Source: Acidobacteriota bacterium (GTDB taxonomy: Bacteria > Acidobacteriota > Vicinamibacteria > Vicinamibacterales > UBA2999). Taken from it: a stretch of 5,430 nt of DNA. Positions 5,352-5,430 of this stretch are shown here, one piece after another. Position 1 is the stretch's first letter. The number at the start of each line of letters is the position of its first letter. The stretch covers positions 1-5,430 of the forward strand of contig CANIAI010000186.1 in NCBI GenBank assembly GCA_947465275.1, read 5' to 3'. The position numbers were made by a program, and so were the translations under genes. Below the pieces are notes generated by a model. That model had not been told where the DNA came from and searched no databases. It saw only the letters and a program-made list of their open reading frames with translations.

Positions 5352-5430
5352 TCAGGGACGACGCGCGCCCAGGCGCTCGATGCTCTGACGAGAGAGCCGG
5401 CCCGCGTCGCTGTCCGGGTAGGACCGGACA
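5352..5430 (-). CDS. C-terminal end of a probable TPR envelope protein (BamD/YbgF-like), cut by window
   Basis: The minus-strand frame entering at 5429 reads VRSYPDSDAGRLSRQSIERL followed by GARRP, then stops (TGA, 5354-5352). The pattern YPDSxAxxLxxQxIxxLG is typical of the last tetratricopeptide helix of BamD or YbgF/CpoB-type outer-membrane assembly proteins, where a YP-x-S turn precedes an amphipathic helix. Only 25 residues are visible, so family and function are tentative. The gene is co-directional with ssb and ends 104 bases before the ssb start. A competing plus-strand reading of this stretch gives only a 14-residue peptide. Confidence 0.5.
   Translation of the reverse strand, partial: VRSYPDSDAGRLSRQSIERLGARRP

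Noticed and set aside
5344..5388. Plus-strand 14-codon frame behind GGGGAGG (5335-5341)
   Set aside because: The Shine-Dalgarno is only two bases from the ATG, the peptide is Arg-rich without known similarity, and it is antisense to the likely TPR gene end.
5411..5430. Perfect 7-bp inverted repeat at the window end (TGTCCGG and CCGGACA)
   Set aside because: It lies within the presumed TPR coding sequence, and a single short dyad is expected by chance in GC-rich DNA.

Overview
The window is GC-rich bacterial DNA, packed with genes and with very short gaps. It is chromosomal in character, with no sign of a mobile element, CRISPR array, tRNA or rRNA. Together, HPr kinase/phosphorylase, RapZ, a lone mannose-family EIIA, an HPr with both phosphorylation sites and Enzyme I form a regulatory phosphotransferase (PTS) set. 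Such sets are known from Gram-negative lineages including Alphaproteobacteria, Deltaproteobacteria and Acidobacteriota. The GC bias, the wording of several motifs and the cupin partner make me favour Acidobacteriota (possibly class Vicinamibacteria). That is an inference; no marker gene settles it.

Layout. Bases 1-4310 hold one plus-strand operon: hprK (5' end cut by the window), rapZ, a PTS EIIA of the mannose/sorbose family, a ptsH/npr-type HPr and ptsI. Junctions are a 1-nt overlap, an 11-nt overlap, a 6-nt gap and a 13-nt overlap, so the genes are very probably co-transcribed and translationally coupled. After a 64-nt gap comes a small cupin related to mannose-6-phosphate isomerases (4375-4728), which may belong to the same transcript. 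A 78-nt convergent intergenic region carries a strong hairpin. On the minus strand lie ssb (4807-5247), its 104-nt leader with two perfect hairpins beside the ribosome binding site, and the last 25 codons of another minus-strand gene (5352-5430) that resembles the C-terminus of a BamD/YbgF-type TPR protein.

How the genes work together. Enzyme I takes phosphate from PEP and passes it to His15 of HPr, which passes it to His28 of the EIIA. HprK adds or removes phosphate at Ser46 of HPr according to metabolite state and so gates the relay. No EIIB or EIIC is visible, so within this window the chain ends at EIIA, consistent with signalling rather than sugar uptake. RapZ, a P-loop protein that senses glucosamine-6-phosphate in Enterobacteria, is embedded in the operon, which suggests a link to cell-envelope amino-sugar control.

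Nothing here amounts to a clearly new system. The points most worth a second look are an altered PEP-binding loop in Enzyme I, a RapZ with a basic N-terminal extension and a shortened C-terminal tail, and the hairpin-rich ssb leader.
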